A DNA stretch of 64,000 nucleotides from positions 1 to 64,000 of the forward strand of contig JOKI01000024.1 in the NCBI GenBank assembly GCA_000722615.1. The letters are read 5' to 3'. Origin of the DNA: Pseudorhizobium pelagicum. GTDB lineage: Bacteria; Pseudomonadota; Alphaproteobacteria; Rhizobiales; Rhizobiaceae. The translations under genes and the position numbers were made by a program. How positions within the stretch are numbered: position 1 is the stretch's first letter; each line of letters opens with the position of its first letter. Below the pieces are notes generated by a model. That model made no database searches. It had not been told where the DNA came from and was given only the letters and a program-made list of their open reading frames with translations. This document shows positions 16,706-24,940 of the stretch, piece after piece.

Positions 16706-18013
16706 TTACCGTAGCCGTTGTGCGGCTCGCTTGAGTTCGTCGTCAGTGAACAGCCTCCGCCAGGGTTCCCGCTGAACTATGGATTCGACCGCAAGCTCCA
16801 GTTTATTCATAAGTGCGAGACGTTTGAACCCTTCCGATGGTGGCGAGGCAAGCAATCTCTTAGCCGTTTCGATCGCCCCGTAATCATGGATCATTTGAAG
16901 CATCCCCGTCGGCTTGTAACCGAGGCTTTCGCACTGACGATAGGTTTCAACGAGCTGATCGGCGAAAGCCGCCTCAGTCGGCAGTGTGCCAGCATTCTGA
17001 TGCTCGGCGGAGGGATCGTTCAGTACTTCCAAAAGTTTCGGAGACGCCGCCCGCAGCCATGAGACGAGTTCAGAGAGCGCCCAGAGGCCGCTTTCCACAG
17101 CAGCCCGCTCCTCCGAGAAAGGGCGCGTCGGATCAACAGCCGGTGTCGGAATCCTGATCGCGAGAGATTTGCCGGCCTCCACTGCTGTGTAACGTGTACC
17201 TGAAAGGAGGCCGCTAGATCGTAGCACGACGGTACGCGCCGCCATCCCTTTGAACAAGACGTTCGCGTATTTCCAACCGGGCGGCGCCCCGAACTCGTGC
17301 CGGATCGACAGTTTTGGGAGGCCGTCGATCTCAAGGCCCTCGAAGATCCGGGTGATGGCCTTCGGTCCATCTGTCGAAGGTCTCACAACTAAGTCCGGCA
17401 CTATCTCAGATGCAAGCGAGACGTACAAATCGGCGAAGTCTCGCTTCTCAGCAATCGTGGCGCCCACCCATCCCGAAGCGGATCGCTTACCGCACAAAGC
17501 CTCTAGCAGTTGGATGCGCATTTCCAGGCGCCGCCCGACCTCCGGGTTGACGTCTTCCTGAGTTCTTTCACAGAGAAAGTGTATGATGTCCTCAATTGCG
17601 ATCTCCGCGTCGAAGCAGCCGTCGTGCGTCAGCGTGCGGATTTTGGCAGACGGCGCCATTAGAACCGCAGCCGCGCCCGACGGCCCTAGTCGGAGTCGCA
17701 GAGCCGCCAATTCTGAGGCGTAGGCCTCAGCCTGACCAGCTTGGAAGTCCGCCGTTATCTTACTTTCTATGAGGACGCAGGCACGCATCGTCGCATCCTC
17801 GTCGAACCAACCAATCCGAACATCAGTCTGGCGCCTATCGGCCTCGCGGGGAGGTGACTTCTGTAGCTGCACTTTAAGCGAGGGCGGAGCGATGAACCGC
17901 TGCTGCAGCCGGTCGACGATCCAGTCAAGAAATCTAGGTGACGCGTATATCTCTTCTACCAAGAAGTTGTCGAGATCGCGTTCCCTCACGCGGTCACGGA
18001 AGATTTCATCCAT
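16706..18013 (-). CDS. PD-(D/E)XK nuclease-like protein
   Basis: A 435-residue protein. The N-terminal region shows QTDVRIGW (Asp 64), VLIESKI (Glu 83, Lys 85) and QAGQAEAY, which together fit a PD-(D/E)XK nuclease core. The middle is unassigned. The C-terminal stretch with GYKPTGMLQMI, SEGFKRLALMNKLELAVE and LFTDDELKRAAQRL is a helical tail seen on several restriction- or defence-linked proteins. No methyltransferase or specificity gene is adjacent, so it is not a standard restriction system. ATG 18013 is chosen; a TTG 36 bases upstream has no better support. It is divergent from the gene at 18195. Confidence 0.66.
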   Translation of the reverse strand: MDEIFRDRVRERDLDNFLVEEIYASPRFLDWIVDRLQQRFIAPPSLKVQLQKSPPREADRRQTDVRIGWFDEDATMRACVLIESKITADFQAGQAEAYASELAALRLRLGPSGAAAVLMAPSAKIRTLTHDGCFDAEIAIEDIIHFLCERTQEDVNPEVGRRLEMRIQLLEALCGKRSASGWVGATIAEKRDFADLYVSLASEIVPDLVVRPSTDGPKAITRIFEGLEIDGLPKLSIRHEFGAPPGWKYANVLFKGMAARTVVLRSSGLLSGTRYTAVEAGKSLAIRIPTPAVDPTRPFSEERAAVESGLWALSELVSWLRAASPKLLEVLNDPSAEHQNAGTLPTEAAFADQLVETYRQCESLGYKPTGMLQMIHDYGAIETAKRLLASPPSEGFKRLALMNKLELAVESIVQREPWRRLFTDDELKRAAQRLR

Positions 18014-18194
18014 TGGTGTGATCCGCCCTCTTGAAAATAAACCGCCCAAGGGGCGACAGGGTTTTATCTACGTTGTTACCGCCCGTGCGACAAGTGGCGG
18101 ATTAGCCCCCAAACCAGCCGCTGTCGTTCACCACGCTATTCTCCAATAGCAGACTCTGTTAGTGACATTGCCGCATCGGCAACCTCGCGCTGTT

Positions 18195-18875
18195 ATGGAG
18201 TTCTTCTTGAAAGATGTTCTGATCGAAAGGCACCAAGTCGTGCGGATACACCTCGATCAACTCGAACGATCCACCGCACCGACTGCGCCACGGGAAGATG
18301 AGGCGATTTATGCCAGCATCGCGTTGCGCTTTCTAATGGACGATAACGCGCTGGGCGCTGTTGCTCATGAACTCGGAATTGTTATCGAAGTCGATGTCCC
18401 CGACTTCACCGGCACTCCGCTAGCTCAAGCGATCGTGTTTGCCGCAGGCGGTTATCCTTATGACGGCCATGTAACCGAGGCCTACTATGCTTATCGTGCG
18501 CCTGGGCCCGAAAGTCCTCACCGTCGGCAGTTTGAAGAAAACGTGAAGGCGTCGCCCCGAAGTCCACCTGTGAGACCGCTCAAGTACACCAAGTTCCTAA
18601 AAACTCCTTGCTTGGGCTTAGCGGGTGAGATCGTTGATCGCTCAACACTCATCCGGTATGTCGCCAACAGATGCGGCGGGGCTCACTACCATAGTTCCCG
18701 CACCAGGTTCGACGCGATCGAGAATAGCATGACCGATATCGGGAACGGACTACGGGTTCGCGGCGATGGGATGTCTGTGGTGTTCATGGAAACGCTAGGA
18801 ACGTCATGGTTTTTGCTGCAGAGCCCTGGGGTTAGCGCGCTTCGCAACGCCCTAGGCTCAAACTGTGGCCGGTAG
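18195..18875 (+). CDS. Unrecognised protein
   Basis: A 226-residue protein that I cannot assign. It begins MEFFLKDVLIERHQVVRIHL and continues with a helical segment, a hydrophobic stretch in ALGAVAHELGIVIEVD, and a C-terminal half with YVANRCGGAHYHSSRTRFDAIE. There is no signal peptide or clear membrane segment. A GTG at 18162 would add 11 residues without better support. It is divergent from the PD-(D/E)XK gene across 181 bases, and related short repeats flank the pair, so it may belong to the same defence unit. It is likely a real gene because the frame stays open with ordinary codon use. Confidence 0.5.
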   Translation: MEFFLKDVLIERHQVVRIHLDQLERSTAPTAPREDEAIYASIALRFLMDDNALGAVAHELGIVIEVDVPDFTGTPLAQAIVFAAGGYPYDGHVTEAYYAYRAPGPESPHRRQFEENVKASPRSPPVRPLKYTKFLKTPCLGLAGEIVDRSTLIRYVANRCGGAHYHSSRTRFDAIENSMTDIGNGLRVRGDGMSVVFMETLGTSWFLLQSPGVSALRNALGSNCGR

Positions 18876-19001
18876 TTCAAGGTAAACGCCACATCTTTAT
18901 CAAGTCTGCAAGTCTCCCTTTTACGCCAAGATCCGTTGGTCGATTTCCGGACACATACCAGATGGTCTGGGGCGGACAAACCGACGACCGGCCCTGAGCA
19001 T

Positions 19002-19048
19002 TTTCAACGTGTTAGGATTATCATTATGGCAGGTCGGCGGTTCATATC
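19002..19048. repeat. Short repeat copy 2 (related to 16454-16478)
   Basis: TTTCAACGTGT (19002-19012) is identical to copy 1. After 21 extra bases comes TCGGCGGTTCATATC (19034-19048), which differs from copy 1 at two of 15 positions. Same orientation as copy 1. It may mark the edge of a small inserted segment, but I see no integrase near it. Confidence 0.3.
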
Positions 19049-19112
19049 TCTTCAAGGCGAAGGCTACGGAAGCCTTGCGCCGATAAGAGACAGGCCCGCG
19101 TCTCGATAGCCT

Positions 19113-19196
19113 TTATTGATTGAGCCGCTTGAGGACGGCCGCCACGATGGCCTCCGGACGATCTTCCTGAACGAGATGCCCCAGGCGTAAGCCTTT
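19113..19196 (-). pseudogene. C-terminal remnant of an alpha/beta hydrolase
   Basis: The minus strand reads LGHLVQEDRPEAIVAAVLKR followed by LNQ and a TAA stop. This is the usual C-terminus of alpha/beta hydrolases and includes the catalytic His in GHLVQED. No matching upstream part survives, so it is a decayed fragment. It is the only recognisable content of the 416-base stretch 18876-19291 apart from the short repeat at 19002. Confidence 0.55.
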
Positions 19197-19291
19197 GCTT
19201 TACGAGATTTGGCTTGGGCGCGCCACGGCAACTCTGCGTCAACCATGACGGGCTAGTCTTCGGTTAATTCCTGGACACTGGCCTTGCCCTG

Positions 19292-20071
19292 TCAGAACAT
19301 GTGCTCACCGCCGTTTACATGAATGATCTGTCCCGAAATATATCCAGCGTTCTCGCCACAAAGGAAACATACCGCAGCTGCGATATCCGCCGGGCTGCCC
19401 AGCCTTCGCACGGGCATCATCTGGCGACGACGCTCATATTCGTCGACATAGTTTGGGTAGTGCGCCGGGTCCCTCAGCGTATCTACTATTCCCGGAGCGA
19501 CGGTGTTCGCGGTTATCCCGTACTGTCCAAACTCCATCGCTATTGCCTTTGATAATGCGAAGACGCCAGCCTTACAGGTGACGTTGTGCGCGCGGTTTGC
19601 TTTTGGCCTGAAGCCGTCGCGGCCGGAAATATGTACGATACGGCCCCATCCTTGATCGCGCATAACAGGTAGTACCGCCTTGGCGAGATAGAAACACGAA
19701 CTCAAGTTGGTATTCAGCGTCTTCTTCCAATCCTCGACCGAAATGTCGAGGAACGGCTGATGGTGGCGCACTGAGACGTTGGAAACAGCGATATCAACGC
19801 GGCCGAAACGCTCTACCGCCGCGTTTACCATCGACTTTACCTGCTCCGGCTCCCCGACGTCCGCGATAAAAGGGAGAGCTTCGACGCCAATCTGGCAGCA
19901 CTCCGTAGCCACAGCCTCCAGCGCAAACAGGTCGCGATGACCGTTCAGGACGATGTTGATACCGGATTCGGCCAGCATCAAAGCGATCCCACGACCGATG
20001 TTCCGGCCCGCTCCGGTAACGATAGCCACCCGTTTTAGTTGGTTCGGTAGCTCTTCACCATACAAACTCAT
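19292..20071 (-). CDS. Short-chain dehydrogenase/reductase with altered catalytic motif
   Basis: A 259-residue SDR of the FabG type. The cofactor site TGAGRNIGRGIA lies near residues 19-30, followed by DVGEPEQV, the NVSV position of the NNAG motif and the catalytic-Ser region HISGRDG. Where the family has Tyr-x-x-x-Lys, the sequence reads NVTCK, so the catalytic Tyr is Asn. The rest is well preserved, including NTVAPGIVDT and SGQIIHVNGG. It may have lost or changed catalysis. Its start overlaps the ATPase stop by four bases (ATGA), making it the last gene of the minus-strand transport operon. Confidence 0.85.
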   Translation of the reverse strand: MSLYGEELPNQLKRVAIVTGAGRNIGRGIALMLAESGINIVLNGHRDLFALEAVATECCQIGVEALPFIADVGEPEQVKSMVNAAVERFGRVDIAVSNVSVRHHQPFLDISVEDWKKTLNTNLSSCFYLAKAVLPVMRDQGWGRIVHISGRDGFRPKANRAHNVTCKAGVFALSKAIAMEFGQYGITANTVAPGIVDTLRDPAHYPNYVDEYERRRQMMPVRRLGSPADIAAAVCFLCGENAGYISGQIIHVNGGEHMF

Positions 20072-21147
20072 GAGCCTGCCTCATCAGCTGGTTTATGGAA
20101 GACCCACACGACCTCGGCTTCCACCGAAAGCTGATGGGTGCCTGGCTCGATGCGCTTGGGTCCATATGCGGTGAACGAGCGTCCATCAATTTCGAACAAG
20201 TGGTGCCACCGTTCTCCCGCGAACATGCTTAGAGAAAGAGGTAGTGAAAGCTTGTTCCGGCGTTGTTCCGTAAGGGAAATCGCTTCGCTTCGTATAACGA
20301 CCGCGGCCTCCTCTCCGACGCGCACAGGCTCCATCGGTCTACCCCAGAGCGACCAACCCGCGCCCTCGACCTTCACCATGCCGTTTTCCGTCCCTGTTAC
20401 GACGCCATTCAGCCTATTATTGCTACCAAAGAATTCCGCTGTGACGAGACTGCGCGGCTGTTCATAAATTTCTTGAGGCGCACCCTGTTGCTCCAGACGC
20501 CCGTCAGCCAACAATGCAATTTTGTCCCCGACTGCGAGCGCCTCTGCTTGGTCGTGGGTAACCATAATCGCGGATAGATTGCGCTCGCGAATGATGGTTC
20601 TAAGCCACGCCTTCGCCTCGTCTCTAAGGCGTGCGTCGAGGTTCGAGAGCGGTTCATCCATCAAAATGACCGGAGGGTCGTAAACCAGTGCGCGGGCAAC
20701 AGCCACACGTTGTTGCTGGCCCCCTGACAACTGATGCGGATAACGTTCTCGAAGATGTGCGAGACCGAGCTGTTCGAGTGCGGCTCGTGACCTCTCCTGC
20801 TGTTGCTCGCTGGAAAGCTTCCTAAGTTTCAGCGCATAGCGGATATTCTGGTCCACGGTTTTGTGCGGCCACAACGCATATGATTGAAATACCAGCCCCA
20901 GCCCGCGATTTTCGGTGGGGACGTCTTGTCCCTGCCGATCATCGAAAGCAAATTTCTCTCCGATCTTGATTGTTCCGCTGTAGGGACGCTCGAATCCAGC
21001 GATACTGCGAAGCAGCGTGGTTTTGCCGCTTCCAGATGCTCCCAGCAGGACCAGAATTTCGCCCTGATGCAGCTCGAGCGTAATTCCCTTCAATACTTCT
21101 ACCGAACCGTACCTCAGTTTTAGATCATTAACTGTCAGTTTAATCAT
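20068..21147 (-). CDS. ABC transporter ATP-binding protein (iron/spermidine/2-aminoethylphosphonate class)
   Basis: A 359-residue ATPase with Walker A GASGSGKT, signature LSGGQQQR, Walker B LMDEPLSNLD and H-loop VTHDQ. A C-terminal TOBE-like regulatory domain follows (about 250-350). ATG 21147 overlaps the permease stop by eight bases; an earlier in-frame start at 21174 lies deeper inside the permease and is rejected. It powers the fused permease encoded just upstream. Confidence 0.9.
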   Translation of the reverse strand: MIKLTVNDLKLRYGSVEVLKGITLELHQGEILVLLGASGSGKTTLLRSIAGFERPYSGTIKIGEKFAFDDRQGQDVPTENRGLGLVFQSYALWPHKTVDQNIRYALKLRKLSSEQQQERSRAALEQLGLAHLRERYPHQLSGGQQQRVAVARALVYDPPVILMDEPLSNLDARLRDEAKAWLRTIIRERNLSAIMVTHDQAEALAVGDKIALLADGRLEQQGAPQEIYEQPRSLVTAEFFGSNNRLNGVVTGTENGMVKVEGAGWSLWGRPMEPVRVGEEAAVVIRSEAISLTEQRRNKLSLPLSLSMFAGERWHHLFEIDGRSFTAYGPKRIEPGTHQLSVEAEVVWVFHKPADEAGS

Positions 21148-22810
21148 GGAGTTTGATCCCAAACCGCAGCGCAACAGCCATGCCGGCGCATACGAGCGTG
21201 ATATTTATGACCGATAGGGCCGCGACCATGTTGATTGAGCCGCCGTCAGCGAGAGAGACCAACATGGCTCCGACTACCTCAGTTCCGGTATTCAGCAGAT
21301 AGACGCCCGTCGCATATTCTCGTTCGAAGGCTATAAATACGAGCACCCAGCTGCTTAGTATTCCGAAGCGAACCAATGGAAGGCTGACGTCAAAAATCAC
21401 CTGCCACGGCTTGGCACCGACTGAGCGGGCGGCTTCCTCTAGCTCAGAGCTGACCTGGATCAGCGCGGTCTGTACGAGTTTGACACCGTATGGAAGCCAG
21501 ACCACGGTGTAAGCGAGCCAAACGCTGAAAAGGGTGGTGCGGAATTCGGTCAGGGGCCAGAAAAACAGAAACGCCCAGAAGAAAGCCAAACCTGCCGCAA
21601 CGCCGGGGAGGGCACGTGGCAACATCAGCGAAAAATCGACTGACCGGCTCAAACCGTCGTGTTTCCGATGCAGCACAAGAGCTATCACGACATAACATGC
21701 AACCGAAAGCGCACCGCCGATAACCCCAATGAGGATACTGTTTTTGATTGCTCGCAGCATCGAAGGTTCAGAAAAAACGATCCGGAAGTTCTCTAGAGTG
21801 AGGCTGGATATCAAATCGACACCCTGTCCCCAAGACGTGACAAACGCACGTAAGGTCACGCCCGACAAAGGAACCACAACAGTGACGATGGCCCAAAGAC
21901 AAACTATGGCAAACGCGACCCAACGAAACGATCCCAGCTGGACAGGCCGTTGCCGTGCGCCTTTCCCTTTCAACGATGCGAAGCGGTTTTCGCCTCGCAG
22001 CAGAAATCGTTGAACGGTCACCAACGGGATTGTTAGACCGAGCATCACGACTGCGACTGCGGCCATCAACTGATAGGAGGGGACGCCAAGTCGATTGGTG
22101 AGCTTATAAAGATAAACGGCAAGTGTGTCGAAATCCATGCGGTTTCCCAAGATCAGCACTAGCCCAAACGTTTCGACGCCGGCGAGAAAAACCAGGACGC
22201 TGCTGAATATGAGGGCAGGTCGGATCATAGGTAAGCTGACGTCCCACGCAACGCGGAGCGGAGAAGCGCCCGAAATCCGCGCCGCCTCCTCGATGTCCGA
22301 AGCCAGGTTCTTCAAGGCTGTCGAGGTGTAGATATAGACGTGCGGAACGTGAATGAGACCACCGATAATCGCGATGCTGATCGGCGAATAGATGTTCCAA
22401 GGGACCGTCCCAATTAGTTGCCGCGTCCAAATTGAATAGAAGCCGACGGGTCCGGCAGCGATGAGATAGCCAAACGCCAGGACGACGGGTGAGGTCAACA
22501 TCGGAGCGAGCATAAAGGGCTCCATGTATTTCCGACCGGGCGTGTCTGTCCGAACCAGCAGAAACGCAAAGAAACTGCCAAGCGGTACTGCTATGACGAG
22601 CATTGAGATGCCCATCAACATCGAATTGCCAAGAGCTTTCCAGAAACCAGGATCACTCAGGATGAAGCGGAAGGCGCTGAAGCCGAGTTCGCTCCGGGGC
22701 TCGAAAAAAGCCCCGGAAAGAAGGCTCTGGTAGACGATCAGCCCAATAGGCAGAAAAATCGCCACCAGCGTCAACGCCCCCGCTAATGTGCGGGGAGCGG
22801 CCAGTTTCAT
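21140..22810 (-). CDS. ABC transporter permease with two fused membrane domains
   Basis: A 556-residue inner-membrane protein made of two homologous permease halves (about 1-275 and 290-556), each with around six hydrophobic segments. Both EAA loops are visible: ASDIEEAARISGASPLRVAW and SSELEEAARSVGAKPWQVIF. This arrangement is typical of FbpB/ThiP and of 2-aminoethylphosphonate-type permeases. ATG 22810 overlaps the stop of the binding protein (ATGA). The substrate is not determined by sequence. Confidence 0.9.
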   Translation of the reverse strand: MKLAAPRTLAGALTLVAIFLPIGLIVYQSLLSGAFFEPRSELGFSAFRFILSDPGFWKALGNSMLMGISMLVIAVPLGSFFAFLLVRTDTPGRKYMEPFMLAPMLTSPVVLAFGYLIAAGPVGFYSIWTRQLIGTVPWNIYSPISIAIIGGLIHVPHVYIYTSTALKNLASDIEEAARISGASPLRVAWDVSLPMIRPALIFSSVLVFLAGVETFGLVLILGNRMDFDTLAVYLYKLTNRLGVPSYQLMAAVAVVMLGLTIPLVTVQRFLLRGENRFASLKGKGARQRPVQLGSFRWVAFAIVCLWAIVTVVVPLSGVTLRAFVTSWGQGVDLISSLTLENFRIVFSEPSMLRAIKNSILIGVIGGALSVACYVVIALVLHRKHDGLSRSVDFSLMLPRALPGVAAGLAFFWAFLFFWPLTEFRTTLFSVWLAYTVVWLPYGVKLVQTALIQVSSELEEAARSVGAKPWQVIFDVSLPLVRFGILSSWVLVFIAFEREYATGVYLLNTGTEVVGAMLVSLADGGSINMVAALSVINITLVCAGMAVALRFGIKLHD

Positions 22811-23895
22811 TGCTGTGTACCCGCGACCGCCTGCTGCCACTTCTGCAGAAACTCGGTCCGCTTGTTTGCGTCGAGATACTCAAGCAGGTCGGGGCCAATT
22901 TTCACCGGACGGACTTTATCCGCTCCGATCTTCTCCGACAGCGTCTTCAATGTGAGTTCGCCCTCGACCTCCGGTCGTAGCGCGTAGGCGATTTGGTTGT
23001 CGACAATGATCTGCTGGGCCTGCTCCGAGAGAAGATAGTCTAACAGAAGCTTGGCCGCGTTCGGACTGCGAGCAGCCTTGGATATAAACGCTGTGCGAGC
23101 GAGGACCACGGTATAGTCCTTCGGGTAAACGATGCCTAGATTAGCATTGCCCGCCGCGCCCTTGGAAGCTGCCGAACCGAGTTGGTTGTAACCAAAGACA
23201 TTCTCGCCGGAACCTACGGTCTCAATCATGAAACCGCTGCCGGAAGGGAACTGGGCGGCGGTCTTGCCGAAGAGATCGGGAATCTTCCAGAAATCGGAGA
23301 AGTTTTTCAAGTCTTGGACGACCATCATAAAGCCGCCGGCCGCCTTTTCAATATCGTAGGATACGATGCGGCCCTGAAAGGGGTCAGGATTGGTCTCGAG
23401 GATGCGGACCAATTCGGCATGGCTCTGTGGCAGCGTGTCCCCGCTGATTTCCGCCTTGTTGTAGACGAAAACCGCGGGATCGAGTGACACCGCGTAGAGC
23501 TTGTTCTCCCAACTCGCCCACGTTGGCAGCTTGTCTTTTTCGCGAACGATATACTCTTGTGCATACCCGTCTTGGACAAGCTTGAACTGAAGGTCCATAG
23601 GCGTATTCCAAACGACATCCGCCGACGGAACGCCCGCGGCCATCTCGCTCAGGTAACGATTGTATAGAACCGTCGTCTGAAGATCGCTGAATTCAACTTC
23701 AACTTCCGGGTATCGCCGGTTGAAGTCTTCGATCAACGGACGCATAGCCGGAGAATCGATCGGAGCATACAGTACGACCTTCCCTTCGGTTTTTGCGGCG
23801 GCGATGATGGTGTTGTAGCTTTCGTCCGAAGCCGATTTTGCGTTACTGCTGTTCATCGCGACCAGAGCTAGCGCGGCTGCCAATACAAATTTCAT
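22807..23895 (-). CDS. Extracellular solute-binding protein (FbpA/2-AEP-like)
   Basis: A 362-residue periplasmic protein with a short signal peptide (MKFVLAAALALVAMNSSNA). The body shows AAAKTEGKVVLYAP, FNRRYPEVEVEF, ADVVWN and DYLLSEQAQQIIVDNQ. These are family features of the iron/spermidine/aminoethylphosphonate binding proteins. I do not see the paired tyrosines that would support ferric iron. It lies 23 bases downstream of the lyase-like gene and is coupled to the permease, so import and the lyase-like enzyme are probably linked. Confidence 0.86.
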   Translation of the reverse strand: MKFVLAAALALVAMNSSNAKSASDESYNTIIAAAKTEGKVVLYAPIDSPAMRPLIEDFNRRYPEVEVEFSDLQTTVLYNRYLSEMAAGVPSADVVWNTPMDLQFKLVQDGYAQEYIVREKDKLPTWASWENKLYAVSLDPAVFVYNKAEISGDTLPQSHAELVRILETNPDPFQGRIVSYDIEKAAGGFMMVVQDLKNFSDFWKIPDLFGKTAAQFPSGSGFMIETVGSGENVFGYNQLGSAASKGAAGNANLGIVYPKDYTVVLARTAFISKAARSPNAAKLLLDYLLSEQAQQIIVDNQIAYALRPEVEGELTLKTLSEKIGADKVRPVKIGPDLLEYLDANKRTEFLQKWQQAVAGTQQ

Positions 23896-23918
23896 ATTCT
23901 TCTCCTCCCGTTTGAAGT

Positions 23919-24830
23919 CTATGCAGTGCGGATATATTCCCGGCTTTCGGTTGTACGCTCCTCGATATCGTACAGCTTAGGTAGGCCGATGAGGTCTTCG
24001 AGAGCCTTTCGGGCGGCGATCATGTCTTCTAGCGACTGATTGGCATCTCCCGTTCTCCGCAGTTCTGTGAACACCTGAAGAAGGGATCGGTAAATGACGA
24101 GAGAACTGAGCGACGAGTAGGAAATTAGCTTGTATCCCATATCCGCCAATTCGTCGGCGCGGGGGACTGGCCGCCCGACGCGGTTGCCATGACTGACCAC
24201 ATAGGCACAAGGAGCATCGACGTCACGCGGAAATCTGGCGGTTTCCTCGATGGTGTTCGGGAACACCATTACTACGTCTGCGCCGGCTTCGACATAAGCT
24301 TTGCCGCGACGAACCGCTTCATCATAACCGTCGGTTCTCATTGAATCTGTGCGAGCGATGACGACGAAGTTGGAATTTTCTCGAGCTTCGACAGCGGCGC
24401 TGACCTTCTCGACCATGTGATCCGAGGAAATCGTGTGCTCCTGGTAGTCTCGATGGTAATGGGCTCTCTTCGGGAATACCTGATCTTCAAGCTGGACTGC
24501 GGCCAGACCTCCCTGCTGTAGCGCACGAACCGTTTGCCAGACCTGAATGGCCTCGCCGAAGCCAGCACCGCAATCCACTGTTACAGGTATTTCGACGAAG
24601 TTCTGTATCCGCCTCGCGGCATCGGTAACGAAGGTCATATCCTGGAGTGGCTCGGCCAGACCAGTACTCGCACCCAGTGCGTATCCACCCACTGCGACAC
24701 ACTCGAAGCCCGCCTCCTGGGCAATTCGGGCTGTCAGAGCATCTCCAACTGCCGGGCGAATGATGGGACCCTTTCGCTGCAAAAGTTCTCGTAGGGTTTT
24801 TGGCGCATTAAACAAAGTAAGCTCCTCCAC
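23919..24830 (-). CDS. Isocitrate lyase/PEP mutase superfamily enzyme
   Basis: A 303-residue cytoplasmic TIM-barrel enzyme. The core shows RPAVGDALTARIAQEAGFECVAV, VDCGAGFG with a metal-binding Asp, and VQLEDQVFPKRAHYH. In 2-methylisocitrate lyases the gating loop after EDQ carries KRCGH with a catalytic Cys; here it is KRAHY, so that chemistry is unlikely. Relatives with a similar loop include oxaloacetate-decarboxylase-like and other C-C or P-C bond enzymes. It is the first gene of the minus operon (lyase, binding protein, permease, ATPase, SDR) and is divergent from a LysR regulator. Confidence 0.82.
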   Translation of the reverse strand: MEELTLFNAPKTLRELLQRKGPIIRPAVGDALTARIAQEAGFECVAVGGYALGASTGLAEPLQDMTFVTDAARRIQNFVEIPVTVDCGAGFGEAIQVWQTVRALQQGGLAAVQLEDQVFPKRAHYHRDYQEHTISSDHMVEKVSAAVEARENSNFVVIARTDSMRTDGYDEAVRRGKAYVEAGADVVMVFPNTIEETARFPRDVDAPCAYVVSHGNRVGRPVPRADELADMGYKLISYSSLSSLVIYRSLLQVFTELRRTGDANQSLEDMIAARKALEDLIGLPKLYDIEERTTESREYIRTA

Positions 24831-24879
24831 AATGCTTTCAGTTTTCGCTCGGACCGGGCTCTAGTGGGACTTTTTGCGC

Positions 24880-24891
24880 TTGAATAGTCAA
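24880..24891. promoter_or_regulatory. Inverted repeat in the lyase/LysR divergent region (candidate LysR site)
   Basis: TTGAATAGTCAA has four-base arms (TTGA, TCAA) around ATAG. It lies between the divergent starts of the lyase-like gene (24830) and the LysR gene (24941), where a LysR protein would be expected to bind. The repeat is short and could be chance. Confidence 0.3.
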
Positions 24892-24940
24892 ACAACATAT
24901 CCTCTACTTGGATGGACTTTTTCTCCATAGGAGACTGAAA

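Noticed and set aside
16706-18013. Type II restriction enzyme
   Set aside because: A nuclease-like core is present but no methyltransferase or specificity gene is nearby, so only a PD-(D/E)XK-like call is made.
20068-23895. Ferric iron ABC transporter
   Set aside because: The binding protein lacks an obvious iron-binding tyrosine pair, and the neighbouring lyase and SDR point to an organic ligand.
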